A stretch of DNA of 64,000 nt from an uncultured Serinicoccus sp. (GCF_947487915.1 NZ_CANKYH010000006.1:1-64000), one strand, 5' to 3'. Counted from the first letter of the stretch, positions 27,812 to 37,599 are shown. Numbers and translations are program-made. Notes: a model not told the origin generated them from the sequence alone.

Positions 27812-30133
27812 ATGGCAGGGGCGCCGGAGGGACGCGGCGACCAGGGTGACCTGGTCGCCCAGCACGGTGCCCGGCTGCACCATCTGGCGGCCATGCTCAC
27901 CGGAGCCACCGACGGCGCGACGCGGCTGACGGCGCAGACCCTGGCCGCTGCCGGCCCGGGTGCCGGGTGGCGCGAGCTGCGGGGCGCACTGGTCCGCGCC
28001 TACCTGCGCACCGCACCCCGGCGCCCCGAGCGCATGCCTCCGGGTGGGGCACAGGACGCCGGCGACGTGCTGGACCGGCTGCGTCCGCGCGAGCGGGCGG
28101 TCGCCGCGCTGCGTCTCGTGGAGGGGGCCAGCACGGCCGACACGGCCGAGGCGCTGCGGCTGCCGGCGGAGAAGGTCGAGCGTCTGCTGCCCACCACGCC
28201 GGGGCTGGGCACCGCGCTCCAGGCGGTCGGGGACCGCTACGCCCTGCAGGGCTCCGCCCTGGCCGCGGCCCTCGAGCCCGCCCTCGCCCAGGCCCCTCCG
28301 GAGCCGACCGGCCGAGACCGCCGGTGGTGGTGGGTGGCCGCCGCAGCCGTGCTGGTGGCCGTGCTGGTGGGGTATGCGTTCAGCCCGGACCGCGAGGCGT
28401 CCTCCGGGCTCGACGAGGAGGGGCCGACGGGCGCGGAGTCCGTCGACGTCAGGTCGGTGGACCTCGACGAGGCCGGGTTCGAGCTGGACGAGGACGGCGA
28501 GCCGCCGCGCGGTGCGGCGGGCCTGACCCGGATGGAGACCCTCGAGCTGACCCCGGGCCGCAGCGCCGACCTCACCCTGAACACCGTCGACGCACGGTTC
28601 GGCGGTCAGGTGGCCTCCTTCGCGGTCCTGTGGTGCGACATGCCACCGACCGACGACCCCGCCCTGGAGCGCCCGGTCGGGGAGATCTCGGTGGAGGGGT
28701 CGACGCTCACGCTGCCCTGTGCCGGCACCGCGGGAGAGCCGGCCGTCGGTCTGGACCACGTCGTCGCCCTGCCCGCGAGCGCTGAGGCGCAGGTCCGCGT
28801 GACCGGGGACCTGCCGCCGGACGGCGGTGCCGTCCTGGGGGTCTACGCCCAGACCGACGACATGGCGGTGGAGCCGCTCCCTGACGGGGACCTGACCGCC
28901 GGACCGCCGGTCCCGGAGGACGCCGTCGTCGTCGATCAGCCTGGCTCGCCGCTGCCCTACGGCCCGGGACAGCGCCTCGCGCAGCCCGTCGAGCTCTCCC
29001 CCGGCAGCACCGTGCGGGTGTGGGCCGGGCGGACGGGTGCGGTGTCGGTGCTCGTCGACGGCATACCGGTGACCGACGACGGTGATCTCGCGAGGTGGGC
29101 CGGTGGCCGTGCGGACTGGCGTGACCAGCAGCTGGACGTCCGCGACGGCCGGTGGATGGTCTACGTCCCCGGGTCGGCCCGGGAGTTCACCATCCCCGAC
29201 GACGTGGTCCCGCCGAACGGGCGGCGGCCCGCCGTCGTCGAGGTCGTCACGGAGAGCACCGAGCACGTCCAGGTCGTGGCGACCCAGGCCGTCCCGGGTG
29301 ACGCCGACCGCGAGCCGGTGCCGCAGTCGGACGGTGGCGAGGCACCCGAGCTGGTCGCGGGCCACCGCCTGGCCGCCGCCTGGGAGCTGCCGATGGACGG
29401 TCTGCAGCGCGAGCTCCTGGACCCCCCGGAGGACTCGGACCTCTCCTGGGCGCTGCTGCCGACCGACCCCTCGACGCTGACCGGCCGTCTGGCACTCTTC
29501 GGCCAGGGCGGCACGCTGCAGTTCGACGGACAGAGTCTCCCCCTGCGGTCCGCCACGGACCCCTCCGACGTCTCCCGCATCATCGCCGAGTCCCAGCTCT
29601 GGGACGACCGGTGGACACAGCAACCGGACCTCGCCGGTCCGGGAGGAGAGCCCTGGGAGCCGGACGGCCTGCAGGCGACCGCGCCGGCGGCCCCGGGTCG
29701 TCCGCCGGGTGTGCTCCTGGCCTACGAGCCGGTCCCCTACGAGGAGTTCGACTTCGCGGCGGCAACAGCGCCGGCGACCAGCTGGTCCGTCGGCGAGGAG
29801 CCACCACGGTCCCAGTTCGGGTCCGCGCCGCCGCTCGCCACGGTGACCGAGGACGATCTCGACGAGGACGGCCGGACCACCGTCGAGGTGCCGACCGGCG
29901 TGCTCGGGGCGCGCATCGAGACCGAGGGCAGGGGTCGCATCCGCTTCCAGGTCGACGACGAGCCGGTCGAGCTGCTGGGCGGGACCGACGGCTGGTGGTC
30001 CAGCTGGACCGACCGCAGCGTCGTCTCCCAGACCCCGCTGAGCTACGGGGCCTACAGCATCACCGGCGACCTGGAGCTCACCATCACCGTGGAGGACTAC
30101 GACGACGTGCGGATCGAGCTGCTCCGCAGCTGA
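27812..30133 (+). CDS. Membrane-tethered protein with degenerate ECF-sigma-like cytoplasmic half
   Basis: 773 residues. Residues of about 10-70 (LVAQHGARLHHLAAMLTGA, ending WRELRGALVRAYLRTAPR) resemble a worn sigma region 2 of SigE-type ECF factors. Residues 86-126 (LRPRERAVAALRLVEGASTA, then DTAEALRLPAEKVERLL) resemble sigma region 4 with its helix-turn-helix. A single membrane helix follows (about residues 171-190, after RRWWW), then about 580 residues of acidic extracellular sequence with beta-rich, repeated patterns and a C-terminal conserved stretch. I know of no named family for the outer part. It probably senses an envelope signal and either binds DNA or sequesters a partner; this is inference. 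Start ATG at 27812, 71 bases after the 51-bp repeat array. Confidence 0.7.
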   Translation: MAGAPEGRGDQGDLVAQHGARLHHLAAMLTGATDGATRLTAQTLAAAGPGAGWRELRGALVRAYLRTAPRRPERMPPGGAQDAGDVLDRLRPRERAVAALRLVEGASTADTAEALRLPAEKVERLLPTTPGLGTALQAVGDRYALQGSALAAALEPALAQAPPEPTGRDRRWWWVAAAAVLVAVLVGYAFSPDREASSGLDEEGPTGAESVDVRSVDLDEAGFELDEDGEPPRGAAGLTRMETLELTPGRSADLTLNTVDARFGGQVASFAVLWCDMPPTDDPALERPVGEISVEGSTLTLPCAGTAGEPAVGLDHVVALPASAEAQVRVTGDLPPDGGAVLGVYAQTDDMAVEPLPDGDLTAGPPVPEDAVVVDQPGSPLPYGPGQRLAQPVELSPGSTVRVWAGRTGAVSVLVDGIPVTDDGDLARWAGGRADWRDQQLDVRDGRWMVYVPGSAREFTIPDDVVPPNGRRPAVVEVVTESTEHVQVVATQAVPGDADREPVPQSDGGEAPELVAGHRLAAAWELPMDGLQRELLDPPEDSDLSWALLPTDPSTLTGRLALFGQGGTLQFDGQSLPLRSATDPSDVSRIIAESQLWDDRWTQQPDLAGPGGEPWEPDGLQATAPAAPGRPPGVLLAYEPVPYEEFDFAAATAPATSWSVGEEPPRSQFGSAPPLATVTEDDLDEDGRTTVEVPTGVLGARIETEGRGRIRFQVDDEPVELLGGTDGWWSSWTDRSVVSQTPLSYGAYSITGDLELTITVEDYDDVRIELLRS

Positions 30134-30144
30134 CCCGGCGCCGC

Positions 30145-31950
30145 TCAGCCGTCCTGGGACAGGACCAGGGCGGCGTACGGGCCGACGGTGACCAGCGCGC
30201 TGTCCGCCCGGCCGTCCCAGGGTCGCGGCTCGGTGTCCGTGTCGTGGGCGTGCACCGTCCCCAGCCCCGGCCCGTAGGACGGCGCGTCGGTGTTGCAGCG
30301 CACCCGCCAGCGGCCGGCCCTCGGCAGACCCAGCCGCAGGTTGTGCCGCGGGTGGGTCGTGAGGTTGACGACGACCACGACGTCGTCGCCGGCCCCGCCC
30401 CGGTCCCACCGGTGGTAGGCGAGCACACCGTCGTCGGCGCGCAGGATCGCGGTATGCCTGCCCTGGAGTCCCCGGGTCGTGCCGGAGGCGTTGCGGCGCA
30501 GCAGGACGAGCTGGCGGACCAGGTGCAGGAAACCGGCGCGGTGGTGGGCCTTGGACCAGTCGACCGGGCGGGTGTCGGTGAACCAGCCGTCCTCCAGCAC
30601 GTCCTGGCCCTGGAAGAGCATGGGGATGCCGGGGGTGGTCAGCGTCAGCACCAGCCCGAGGGCGGACCGGGTCCGGGCGTGCCAGGAGTCGGCGTGACCG
30701 GGGGTGATCTGCTCCGGCACCCGGGCCCGGCCGTTGGCCACCTCGTCGTGGGACTCGGTGTACACGACCCGCTCGTGGACCGCTCCCCCTCCGCCGAGCA
30801 CCGCGGCCGCCACCGCCCGCACGTCCCGGTGCGTGTCGTCGGGAGCCTCCAGCGCGGCCCGGACCCCGTGGACGAAGCCGGCGTCCCACTGGCTGTGGAA
30901 GCCCAGGCCACCCTCCTGCGGGGACCGGGTCACCGCGGGGTCGCGCTGCATGTCCTCGGCGACCAGCAGCTTCCACGGCTGCCGCGAGCGCAGGTCGGTG
31001 GTGAGGGACGCGAGGTAGCGGTCGCCGGCCGAGATGTGGTGGGCGGGGTCGCGCACGTCGCCCCAGCGCGAGCGGACGAAGTTGGTGCCGTCGAAGCGCA
31101 GCCCGTCGACCCGGAAGTCCTCCAGCCACATGACGGCGGAGTCGCGCAGGAAGTTGCGGACGGCCTTGCGGTCGTAGTTCGGCCTCGTCGCCCCCCACGG
31201 GGTGAGCGCGCGGCGGTCGTTGTAGAAGTAGGCCCCGCCGTAGCGGCGCCGTCCGGCCGCCCCGTCGAAGCGCCACAGGTGCGGTCCGTCCGGTCCCAGG
31301 TGGTTGTGCACCACGTCGAGGATCACCGCGATACCCCGGGCGTGCGCCTCCCGCACGAACCGCGCGAAGGCGTGCGGCCCGCCGTAGCTGGACTCGACGG
31401 CGTACAGCTGGGAGGGGTTGTAGCCCCAGCTCGTCGCGGAGGCGAACTCGAAGGGCGGCATCACCTCGACGGCGCTCACCCCGAGCCACGCCAGGTGGTC
31501 CAGGCGTCCGACGGCGGTGTCGAAGGTGCCCGGCCCCTCCCAGGTCGCCGCGAAGGTGGGCACGTGCATCTCGTAGACGACGAGGTCGTCCCACCCCGGG
31601 GCGCGGAAGTGCTCCTCGCCCCAGTCGAGGTGGCGGGGGTCGAAGACCACGGAGGCACCCCGGGCGCCGGTGACCTGTCGGGCGCACGGGTCCTGCCGGG
31701 AGAGGTAGGGCCCGCCGCGGCGCACCAGGAAGCGGTAGTGCGTGCCGGGCCCGGCGTCCGGCACGAAGATCGACCAGGTGCCGGAGCGGTGGTGGTCCTT
31801 CGCCAGGACGGTGCGGCGCCGCGCGTCCCAGCCGCAGAAGTCGCCCACCACCGCGACCTGCCGGGCCTGCGGCGCCCAGACCCGGAAGGTCACGCCGCCG
31901 TCGTGGGGCACCGCACCCATACCGGGGTGGGACGAGGACCTGGCTGACAC
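30145..31950 (-). CDS. GH13-family alpha-glucan enzyme with CBM48 domain (branching-enzyme-like)
   Basis: About 601 residues. The N-terminal 100 residues form a CBM48-like domain (VTFRVWAPQARQVAVVGDF), and the barrel carries the catalytic triad: nucleophile Asp in DGLRFDGTNF, Glu in LLVAEDMQ, and Asp in YTESHDEVAN. Conserved region I is DVVHNHLGPDG. The set fits 1,4-alpha-glucan branching enzymes and relatives better than trehalose-forming TreZ. The specificity (branching or debranching/hydrolysis) is not certain. The GTG at 31950 gives the longest form; ATG at 31920 is a shorter alternative. Confidence 0.85.
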   Translation of the reverse strand: MSARSSSHPGMGAVPHDGGVTFRVWAPQARQVAVVGDFCGWDARRRTVLAKDHHRSGTWSIFVPDAGPGTHYRFLVRRGGPYLSRQDPCARQVTGARGASVVFDPRHLDWGEEHFRAPGWDDLVVYEMHVPTFAATWEGPGTFDTAVGRLDHLAWLGVSAVEVMPPFEFASATSWGYNPSQLYAVESSYGGPHAFARFVREAHARGIAVILDVVHNHLGPDGPHLWRFDGAAGRRRYGGAYFYNDRRALTPWGATRPNYDRKAVRNFLRDSAVMWLEDFRVDGLRFDGTNFVRSRWGDVRDPAHHISAGDRYLASLTTDLRSRQPWKLLVAEDMQRDPAVTRSPQEGGLGFHSQWDAGFVHGVRAALEAPDDTHRDVRAVAAAVLGGGGAVHERVVYTESHDEVANGRARVPEQITPGHADSWHARTRSALGLVLTLTTPGIPMLFQGQDVLEDGWFTDTRPVDWSKAHHRAGFLHLVRQLVLLRRNASGTTRGLQGRHTAILRADDGVLAYHRWDRGGAGDDVVVVVNLTTHPRHNLRLGLPRAGRWRVRCNTDAPSYGPGLGTVHAHDTDTEPRPWDGRADSALVTVGPYAALVLSQDG

Positions 31951-32045
31951 GGCCCCGAGCGTAGGTGCGGGGACGGGCCCCGCCCCAATCGTCGAGGTGG
32001 GGCGGCACGTCCCGGACCGCCGCGCGGGTTTGGCACCATGGAGAG

Positions 32046-32456
32046 GTGACCCAGCCCTCCCCCGACACCCCCACCACCGTCTACGAGCGCGTCGGCGGGC
32101 ACCAGACCTTCGTCGACCTCGTCCACGCCTTCTACCAGGGCGTGCGGCAGGACCCGCCGCTGCGCGACCTCTACCCCGAGGAGGACCTGGGGCCGGCCGA
32201 GGTGCGGCTGCGGATGTTCCTCGAGCAGTACTGGGGCGGCCCCACGACCTACTCCGACCAACGCGGTCACCCCCGGCTGCGCATGCGTCACCACCCGTTC
32301 CGGGTCACCCCCGCGCAGCGGGACCGGTGGCTGCACCACATGAACGCCGCCCTGGACACCGTGGCCGACCGGATGAGCACGCTGGACGAGCAGCAGATGC
32401 GGGCCTACATGGCGCACGCCGCGCAGGCCATGGTCAACACCCTCGAGGAGGACTGA
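32046..32456 (+). CDS. glbO: Group II truncated hemoglobin (trHbO-like)
   Basis: 136 residues. The 2-on-2 globin fold is recognised by TVYERVGGHQTFVDLVHAFY, the YWGGP segment at the C-D corner region, the proximal-histidine helix LRMRHHPFRVT, and a Trp in RWLHHM. It binds oxygen or NO and has been linked to redox protection in mycobacteria. The GTG start sits within GAGAGGTGAC. It is followed 52 bases later by the alpha-glucosidase gene on the same strand. Confidence 0.92.
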   Translation: MTQPSPDTPTTVYERVGGHQTFVDLVHAFYQGVRQDPPLRDLYPEEDLGPAEVRLRMFLEQYWGGPTTYSDQRGHPRLRMRHHPFRVTPAQRDRWLHHMNAALDTVADRMSTLDEQQMRAYMAHAAQAMVNTLEED

Positions 32457-32508
32457 GAAGGGGCGCGATTTGCGCGCACCAGGGAGGCGCGACATACCGT
32501 GGTCCCTC

Positions 32509-34236
32509 GTGACTCACCCCCCTTCCGCGCACGACGCGCCCTGGTGGCGCCACGCCGTCATCTACCAGGTCTACCCCCGCAGCTTCGCCGACGCGAACGG
32601 CGACGGGGTGGGTGACCTGCCCGGCATCACCTCCCGGCTGCCCTACCTCGCCGGGCTGGGGGTGGACGCGGTCTGGATCAGCCCGTTCTACCGCTCCCCC
32701 ATGGCCGACGCGGGGTATGACGTGGCGGACTACCGCGACGTCGACCCGGTCTTCGGCACCCTGGACGACGCCGACGCGCTGCTGCAGCGCGCCCACGAGC
32801 TCGGCATCCGGGTGATCGTCGACCTCGTGCCCAACCACACCAGCGACGAGCACGCGTGGTTCGAGCAGGCGCTCGCCGCCGCTCCGAGCAGCCCCGAGCG
32901 CGAGCGCTACGTCTTCCGGGACGGGCGAGGGGACGGCAGCGAGCCGCCGAACAACTGGAAGAGCATCTTCGGCGGCATCGCCTGGACCCGGGTGACCGAG
33001 CCGGACGGGACCCCGGGCCAGTGGTACCTCCACCTCTTCGACAGCAAGCAGCCGGACCTCAACTGGCGCAACCCCGAGGTCGTCGAGGAGTTCCACGACA
33101 TCCTGCGCTTCTGGCTCGACCGCGGGGTGGACGGCTTCCGGGTCGACGTCGCCCACTCCCTGGTCAAGGACGCCGCGCTGCCCGACTGGGAGGCGCGGGC
33201 CGTCATGGCCGGGGCCGACGACGAGCCGGTCGTGCACGGCGACCTCGGCCCGATGTGGGACCAGGCGGAGGTGCACGAGATCTACCGCGGCTGGCGGGAG
33301 GTCCTGGACTCCTACAACCCCGAGGGCGACCCGCAGCGCGACCGGATCCTGTGCGCCGAGGCGTGGTTGCCGACGCAGGAGCGGACCATGGCCTACGTCC
33401 GCCCGGACGAGATGCACCAGGCGTTCAACTTCCACTACCTGCAGGCACCGTGGCGCGCCGCGGACCAGCAGCGCATCGTCGAGACCTCGCTCGGGGCGGC
33501 GGAGGCGGTGGGCGCTCCCACGACGTGGGTCCTGTCCAACCACGACGTGGTCCGCCACGCCTCACGGCTCGGGCTGCCGGTAGGGAAGCCCCGGCCCAAC
33601 GGGATCGCTGCCGGCGACCCGCAGCCCAACGCCGTCCTCGGCGTGCGGCGGGCACGGGCGGCCACCGCGATGATGCTGGCGCTGCCCGGGTCCGCCTACC
33701 TCTACAACGGCGAGGAGCTCGGGCTGCCCGACCACACGGCCCTGCCCGCCCACGTCCGGGCCGACCCGGCCTTCCACCGCACGCAGGGCGAGGAGACCGG
33801 GCGCGACGGCTGTCGGGTCCCGATGCCGTGGGTCGCCGGTGAGCCGTCCTTCGGGTTCGGCGCTCCGGACGACGTCGACACCTGGCTGCCGCAGCCGCTG
33901 CTCTACGGGTCCCTGTCCGCCGACCGGCAGGAGGGGGTGGCCGGCTCGACGCTGGAGCTCTACCGCACGCTGCTGCGGCTGCGCCGCGAGCACGACCTCG
34001 GCGTCGGCGGGCTGGAGTGGCTCACCGCGCTGGAGGGTATGCCGCTGCCCGAGGGCGTCGTCGCGTTCACCAACGCCCGCGAGGACGGGCCGGTGGTCAC
34101 GGTGCTGACGAACTTCGGCGAGGAGCCGGTGGTGCTGCCCGAGGGGCGCGAGGTGCTCGTCGCCAGCGGCCGCCTGCACCGCGACGGCGACGGTCGCCCC
34201 ACGCTGCACCAGGACTGCACGGTCTGGCTGGGCTGA
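32509..34236 (+). CDS. Alpha-glucosidase (GH13, oligo-1,6-/maltase-like)
   Basis: 575 residues. The N-terminus WWRHAVIYQVYPRSFADANG is typical of GH13 subfamilies 23/30. Region I is DLVPNHTSDEHAWF; the nucleophile Asp lies in GVDGFRVDVAH, the acid Glu in LCAEAWLP, and Asp in LSNHDVVRHAS. It hydrolyses terminal alpha-glucosidic bonds of malto- or isomalto-oligosaccharides in the cytoplasm (no signal peptide). The GTG at 32509 is the likely start; an upstream ATG-like extension encodes unconserved residues. Confidence 0.93.
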   Translation: MTHPPSAHDAPWWRHAVIYQVYPRSFADANGDGVGDLPGITSRLPYLAGLGVDAVWISPFYRSPMADAGYDVADYRDVDPVFGTLDDADALLQRAHELGIRVIVDLVPNHTSDEHAWFEQALAAAPSSPERERYVFRDGRGDGSEPPNNWKSIFGGIAWTRVTEPDGTPGQWYLHLFDSKQPDLNWRNPEVVEEFHDILRFWLDRGVDGFRVDVAHSLVKDAALPDWEARAVMAGADDEPVVHGDLGPMWDQAEVHEIYRGWREVLDSYNPEGDPQRDRILCAEAWLPTQERTMAYVRPDEMHQAFNFHYLQAPWRAADQQRIVETSLGAAEAVGAPTTWVLSNHDVVRHASRLGLPVGKPRPNGIAAGDPQPNAVLGVRRARAATAMMLALPGSAYLYNGEELGLPDHTALPAHVRADPAFHRTQGEETGRDGCRVPMPWVAGEPSFGFGAPDDVDTWLPQPLLYGSLSADRQEGVAGSTLELYRTLLRLRREHDLGVGGLEWLTALEGMPLPEGVVAFTNAREDGPVVTVLTNFGEEPVVLPEGREVLVASGRLHRDGDGRPTLHQDCTVWLG

Positions 34237-34256
34237 CCCGCGGCTAGGGTCGGGCC

Positions 34257-34955
34257 ATGCGCACCATCGGCCTGCTCGGCGGGATGAGCTGGGAGTCCAG
34301 CGCGGAGTACTACCGACTCCTCAACGAGGGGGTCCGCGAGCGGCTCGGCGGCCTGCACTCCGCGCGCGTCGTCCTCGCCTCCCTGGACTTCGCCGAGGTG
34401 GAGGCCCTGCAGGTCGCCGGCGACTGGGAGGCCGCCGGGCGGCTGCTCGCCCGGCACGCGAGCGGGCTGGAGGCCGCAGGCGCCGACCTCGTCCTCCTCT
34501 GCACCAACACGATGCACCGGGTGGCGGACGAGGTCGAGGCGGCGATCGGCATACCCCTGCTGCACCTGGCCGACGCCACCGCGGCGGCGGTGCGGGCGGC
34601 CGGGCTGAGCCGGGTCGGGCTGCTCGGCACGGCCTTCACCACGGAGCAGTCGTTCTACACCGGCCGGCTCGCCGACCACGGCCTCGAGGTCCTGGTCCCC
34701 GGGGCGGCCGACCGCGAGCTGGTGCACCGGGTCATCTACGACGAGCTGTGCCGCGGCGTGGTGCGCGAGGAGTCCCGGGAGGCATACCGGCGCGTCGTCG
34801 ACGACCTGGTGCGGCGAGGCGCGCAGGGCGTCGTCCTCGGCTGCACGGAGATCGAGCTGCTCCTGGCGCCGGACGACGTCGACGTCCCCACCTTCCCGAC
34901 CACCCGGCTGCACGTCGAGGCCGCCCTGGAGGCGGCGCTGCCGGCAGCGACCTGA
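34257..34955 (+). CDS. Aspartate/glutamate racemase family protein
   Basis: 232 residues with the pseudo-symmetric two-domain racemase fold. The two catalytic cysteines are in LLCTNTMH and VLGCTEIELL, and the N-terminal IGLLGGMSWESSAEYY is typical of the YgeA/RacX subgroup, which acts on a broad range of amino acids. The ATG at 34257 lies 20 bases beyond the alpha-glucosidase stop. Confidence 0.92.
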   Translation: MRTIGLLGGMSWESSAEYYRLLNEGVRERLGGLHSARVVLASLDFAEVEALQVAGDWEAAGRLLARHASGLEAAGADLVLLCTNTMHRVADEVEAAIGIPLLHLADATAAAVRAAGLSRVGLLGTAFTTEQSFYTGRLADHGLEVLVPGAADRELVHRVIYDELCRGVVREESREAYRRVVDDLVRRGAQGVVLGCTEIELLLAPDDVDVPTFPTTRLHVEAALEAALPAAT

Positions 34956-34961
34956 GGACCC

Positions 34962-36269
34962 TCAGCCCGCCTGGTCGGCGCCCGTCTCCCGGGCCACCTC
35001 GACCTCGGTGATCCGCAGCCCCTCCAGGGCGAGCACCGTGAGCCGGACGTCCTCGACCTCGACGGTGTCACCCTCCTCGGCGACCCGGCCGAGGCGGTCC
35101 AGCACGAGGCCGGCGACCGTCTCGTAGGACCCGTGCGGCAGGGTCGTGCCGAGGACGTCCTCGAGCTCCTCGACGATGAGGCTGCCGGAGACGACGGTGC
35201 GGCCACCGGCCACGACCAGCGAGTCCTCGGGGTCACGCTCGGTGTCGTACTCGTCGTAGATCTCCCCCACCACCTCCTCGACGAGGTCCTCGATGGTGAC
35301 GATCCCCTCGGTGCCGCCGTGCTCGTCCACCACGAGGGCGAGGTGCTGCTGCTCGGCCCGCAGCAGGGCCAGGGTCGCGAGCACCGGCTTGGTCACCGGC
35401 AGCGCGACGACCTCGCGGGTCAGGTCGCCCACGCGCCGCCGCCCGCGCTCGGCGTCCGGCAGGGTGAGGAGGTCGCGGATGTGCACGAAGCCGAGGACGT
35501 CGTCCACCCCACGACCGGTCACCGGGTAGCGGCTGTGGCTGCTGGTGCGGACCTCCTCGAGGACGTCCCCGACGCGGGCGTCGGCGGCGAGGAACTCCAC
35601 GTCCGGCCGGGGCCGCAGCACGTCACCCAGGGTCCGCTCGCTGGCCCGGAAGACGTCGGAGAGGATCTCCCGGCTGTAGGGCCGCAGGTCGCGGTTGTCC
35701 TCGACGGTGCGCCGCAGCTCCTCGATGGTCATCTCCTCCCTGGCCGCGCCCGGGTCGCCGCCGAGCAGCCGGACCATGAGGTTGGTGGAGGCGGACAGGA
35801 AGGCGATGACCGGCCGCAGCAGGGTCGCGAAGATGCCCAGCGGGGGCGCCAGCACCCGGGTGAAGCCGGCCGAGCGCTGCATCGCCAGGCGTTTGGGGGT
35901 GAGCTCGCCCAGGACCAGGGACAGGTAGGCGATGACCAGGGTCATGGCGACCAGCGCCACCGGGTCGGCGACGGAGGGCGGCATACCGAGGCCCTGCAGC
36001 CAGCCCGACACCGAGGGCGCGATGGTCGCGCCGCCGAACGCGGAGGAGAAGAAGCCGGCCACGGTGACACCGACCTGCACCGCGGAGAGGAAGGTGTTGG
36101 GGTCGCGGACGAGCGCGGCGGTCCGGGCACCTCGAGCGCCGGAGCGCGCGATCTCGTCGACCTGCGAGGGCCGCAGCGAGACGATCGCCATCTCGGTCGC
36201 GGCGAAGACGCCGCCGACGAGGACGAAGAGCAGGACCAGCGCGATGTTGGTCAGGAGGGCGGCGTCCAT
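34962..36269 (-). CDS. CNNM/CBS/CorC-HlyC domain membrane protein
   Basis: 435 residues: a DUF21/CNNM membrane domain (residues 1-195, three to four helices, VFAATEMAIVSLRPSQV), two CBS domains (about residues 210-330, with HSRYPVTG and HIRDLLTLPD), and a CorC_HlyC domain at the end. Family members are implicated in magnesium efflux or divalent-cation homeostasis; the old name hemolysin is misleading. It is convergent with the racemase gene, 6 bases apart. Confidence 0.92.
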   Translation of the reverse strand: MDAALLTNIALVLLFVLVGGVFAATEMAIVSLRPSQVDEIARSGARGARTAALVRDPNTFLSAVQVGVTVAGFFSSAFGGATIAPSVSGWLQGLGMPPSVADPVALVAMTLVIAYLSLVLGELTPKRLAMQRSAGFTRVLAPPLGIFATLLRPVIAFLSASTNLMVRLLGGDPGAAREEMTIEELRRTVEDNRDLRPYSREILSDVFRASERTLGDVLRPRPDVEFLAADARVGDVLEEVRTSSHSRYPVTGRGVDDVLGFVHIRDLLTLPDAERGRRRVGDLTREVVALPVTKPVLATLALLRAEQQHLALVVDEHGGTEGIVTIEDLVEEVVGEIYDEYDTERDPEDSLVVAGGRTVVSGSLIVEELEDVLGTTLPHGSYETVAGLVLDRLGRVAEEGDTVEVEDVRLTVLALEGLRITEVEVARETGADQAG

Positions 36270-36308
36270 GCGGTCAGGGTATGCCGGTGCTCCCCCGCGC
36301 CGAGGTCG

Positions 36309-37580
36309 TCACCTCGCGCCGGCGTCCCCGGCGAGGGCGTCCAGCTCGCGCGGCAGCTCGCGCATCCGCACCAGCGGGGACAGCAGCACCGGCAGCGCGG
36401 AGATCAGGGAGAGCGCCACCAGGCCCCACAGGGTCGGGACCAGACCGAAGCGCTGGCCGGCCACACCACCGAGGAAGGCCCCGATCGGCATGGGCCCCCA
36501 GACGAGGAACCGGATGGAGGCGTTCATCCGGCCCAGCAGCGGCTTGGGGCACAGCCGCTGGCGGAAGCTCACCTGGGCGATGTTGTAGACCACGACCCCC
36601 CAGGAGATGAGCAGGTTGCCGACCAGCAGCGTCGGCACCGCCGGCAGGACCGAGGCCAGCGGCACGGTGAGCATCGCCGTCCCGGACAGCACCGCCGCGA
36701 GGGGGATCGCCCGGCCCTCGCCCACCCAGCGGCCGAACCACCCGGAGGAGACCGCCCCGAGCAACCCCCCGACGGCCCCCAGCGACAGAACCAGCCCCAG
36801 CGTGGTCTCGGCGAGGTCGAGGGTGGTCAGGGCATACAGCACGAAGAGGGCGAAGACCCCCGAGGAGGCGAGGTTGCTCAGGCCGGTGCAGGCCACGATG
36901 CGGCGCAGCAGCGGGTGGGACAGCACGAAGGACAGGCCCTCGCGGATCTCGGTGACCAGCGGACGGCGGGCCGCGGGGTCGGGCGCCTGCTCCCGGTGCC
37001 GGATGCGGCTGACGAAGAGCGAGCTGAGCCCCATGCAGACGCTGGTCACCGCGATGGTCAGCGGGGAACCGAGCAGCCGCACCATGGCGGCGGCCGCCGC
37101 GGGCCCGGCCACCATGGCGGTCTGCTGGCTGGCCTGCAGCTTGCCGTTGCCGTCGGAGATCTGCTCGCCCTCGACGAGCTCGGGCAGGTAGGACTGGTTG
37201 GCCACGTCGAAGAAGACGGTGATGACCCCGACCCCCACGGCGACGACGTAGAGCTGGCCCATCGTCAGGACGTCGAGCAGCCAGGCGGCCGGCAGGGTGA
37301 GCAGGAGCAGCGCGCGCCCGAGGTCGCCGAGGACCAGCACGGTCCGCTTGCGCCAGCGGTCCACCCAGGCGCCCGCGGGCAGCCCGATGAGCAGGAAGGC
37401 CAGCGACTCCAGGGTCGCCAGCAGACCCATCTGGAAGGCGTTGGCCCCCAGCAGCTGCACGGCCATGAGCGGCATGGCGAACCCGACGAACTGCGCGCCG
37501 AAGACCGACACCGTGTCGCCCATCCAGAGCTGCCGGAAGTCGTGGTGGCGCCAGAGACTGGCCGGTCGCGGGGTGGTCAC
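36309..37580 (-). CDS. Major facilitator superfamily efflux transporter
   Basis: 423 residues with 12 membrane helices. The A-motif region between helices 2 and 3 reads GAWVDRWRKRTVLV, and FRQLWMGDTVSVFG at the start is typical of DHA3-type (MefA/enterobactin-exporter-like) drug exporters. It is divergent from an ArsR-like regulator, with a perfect inverted repeat between the two start codons, so it is probably repressed by that regulator. The compound exported is unknown. Confidence 0.9.
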   Translation of the reverse strand: MTTPRPASLWRHHDFRQLWMGDTVSVFGAQFVGFAMPLMAVQLLGANAFQMGLLATLESLAFLLIGLPAGAWVDRWRKRTVLVLGDLGRALLLLTLPAAWLLDVLTMGQLYVVAVGVGVITVFFDVANQSYLPELVEGEQISDGNGKLQASQQTAMVAGPAAAAAMVRLLGSPLTIAVTSVCMGLSSLFVSRIRHREQAPDPAARRPLVTEIREGLSFVLSHPLLRRIVACTGLSNLASSGVFALFVLYALTTLDLAETTLGLVLSLGAVGGLLGAVSSGWFGRWVGEGRAIPLAAVLSGTAMLTVPLASVLPAVPTLLVGNLLISWGVVVYNIAQVSFRQRLCPKPLLGRMNASIRFLVWGPMPIGAFLGGVAGQRFGLVPTLWGLVALSLISALPVLLSPLVRMRELPRELDALAGDAGAR

Positions 37581-37599
37581 GGGGACGATCCTGCGCCAG

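Noticed and set aside
26605..27909. Minus-strand frame with a 17-residue repeat (GSGVQVN...)
   Set aside because: The 51-bp DNA repeat is a multiple of three, so any frame across it repeats; no start, ribosome binding site or conserved neighbours support a protein.
27704..32077. 1457-residue open frame on the minus strand
   Set aside because: It is antisense to the sigma-like gene and runs out of frame through the GH13 gene; composition is Arg/Gly/Pro-rich shadow sequence with no conserved motif.
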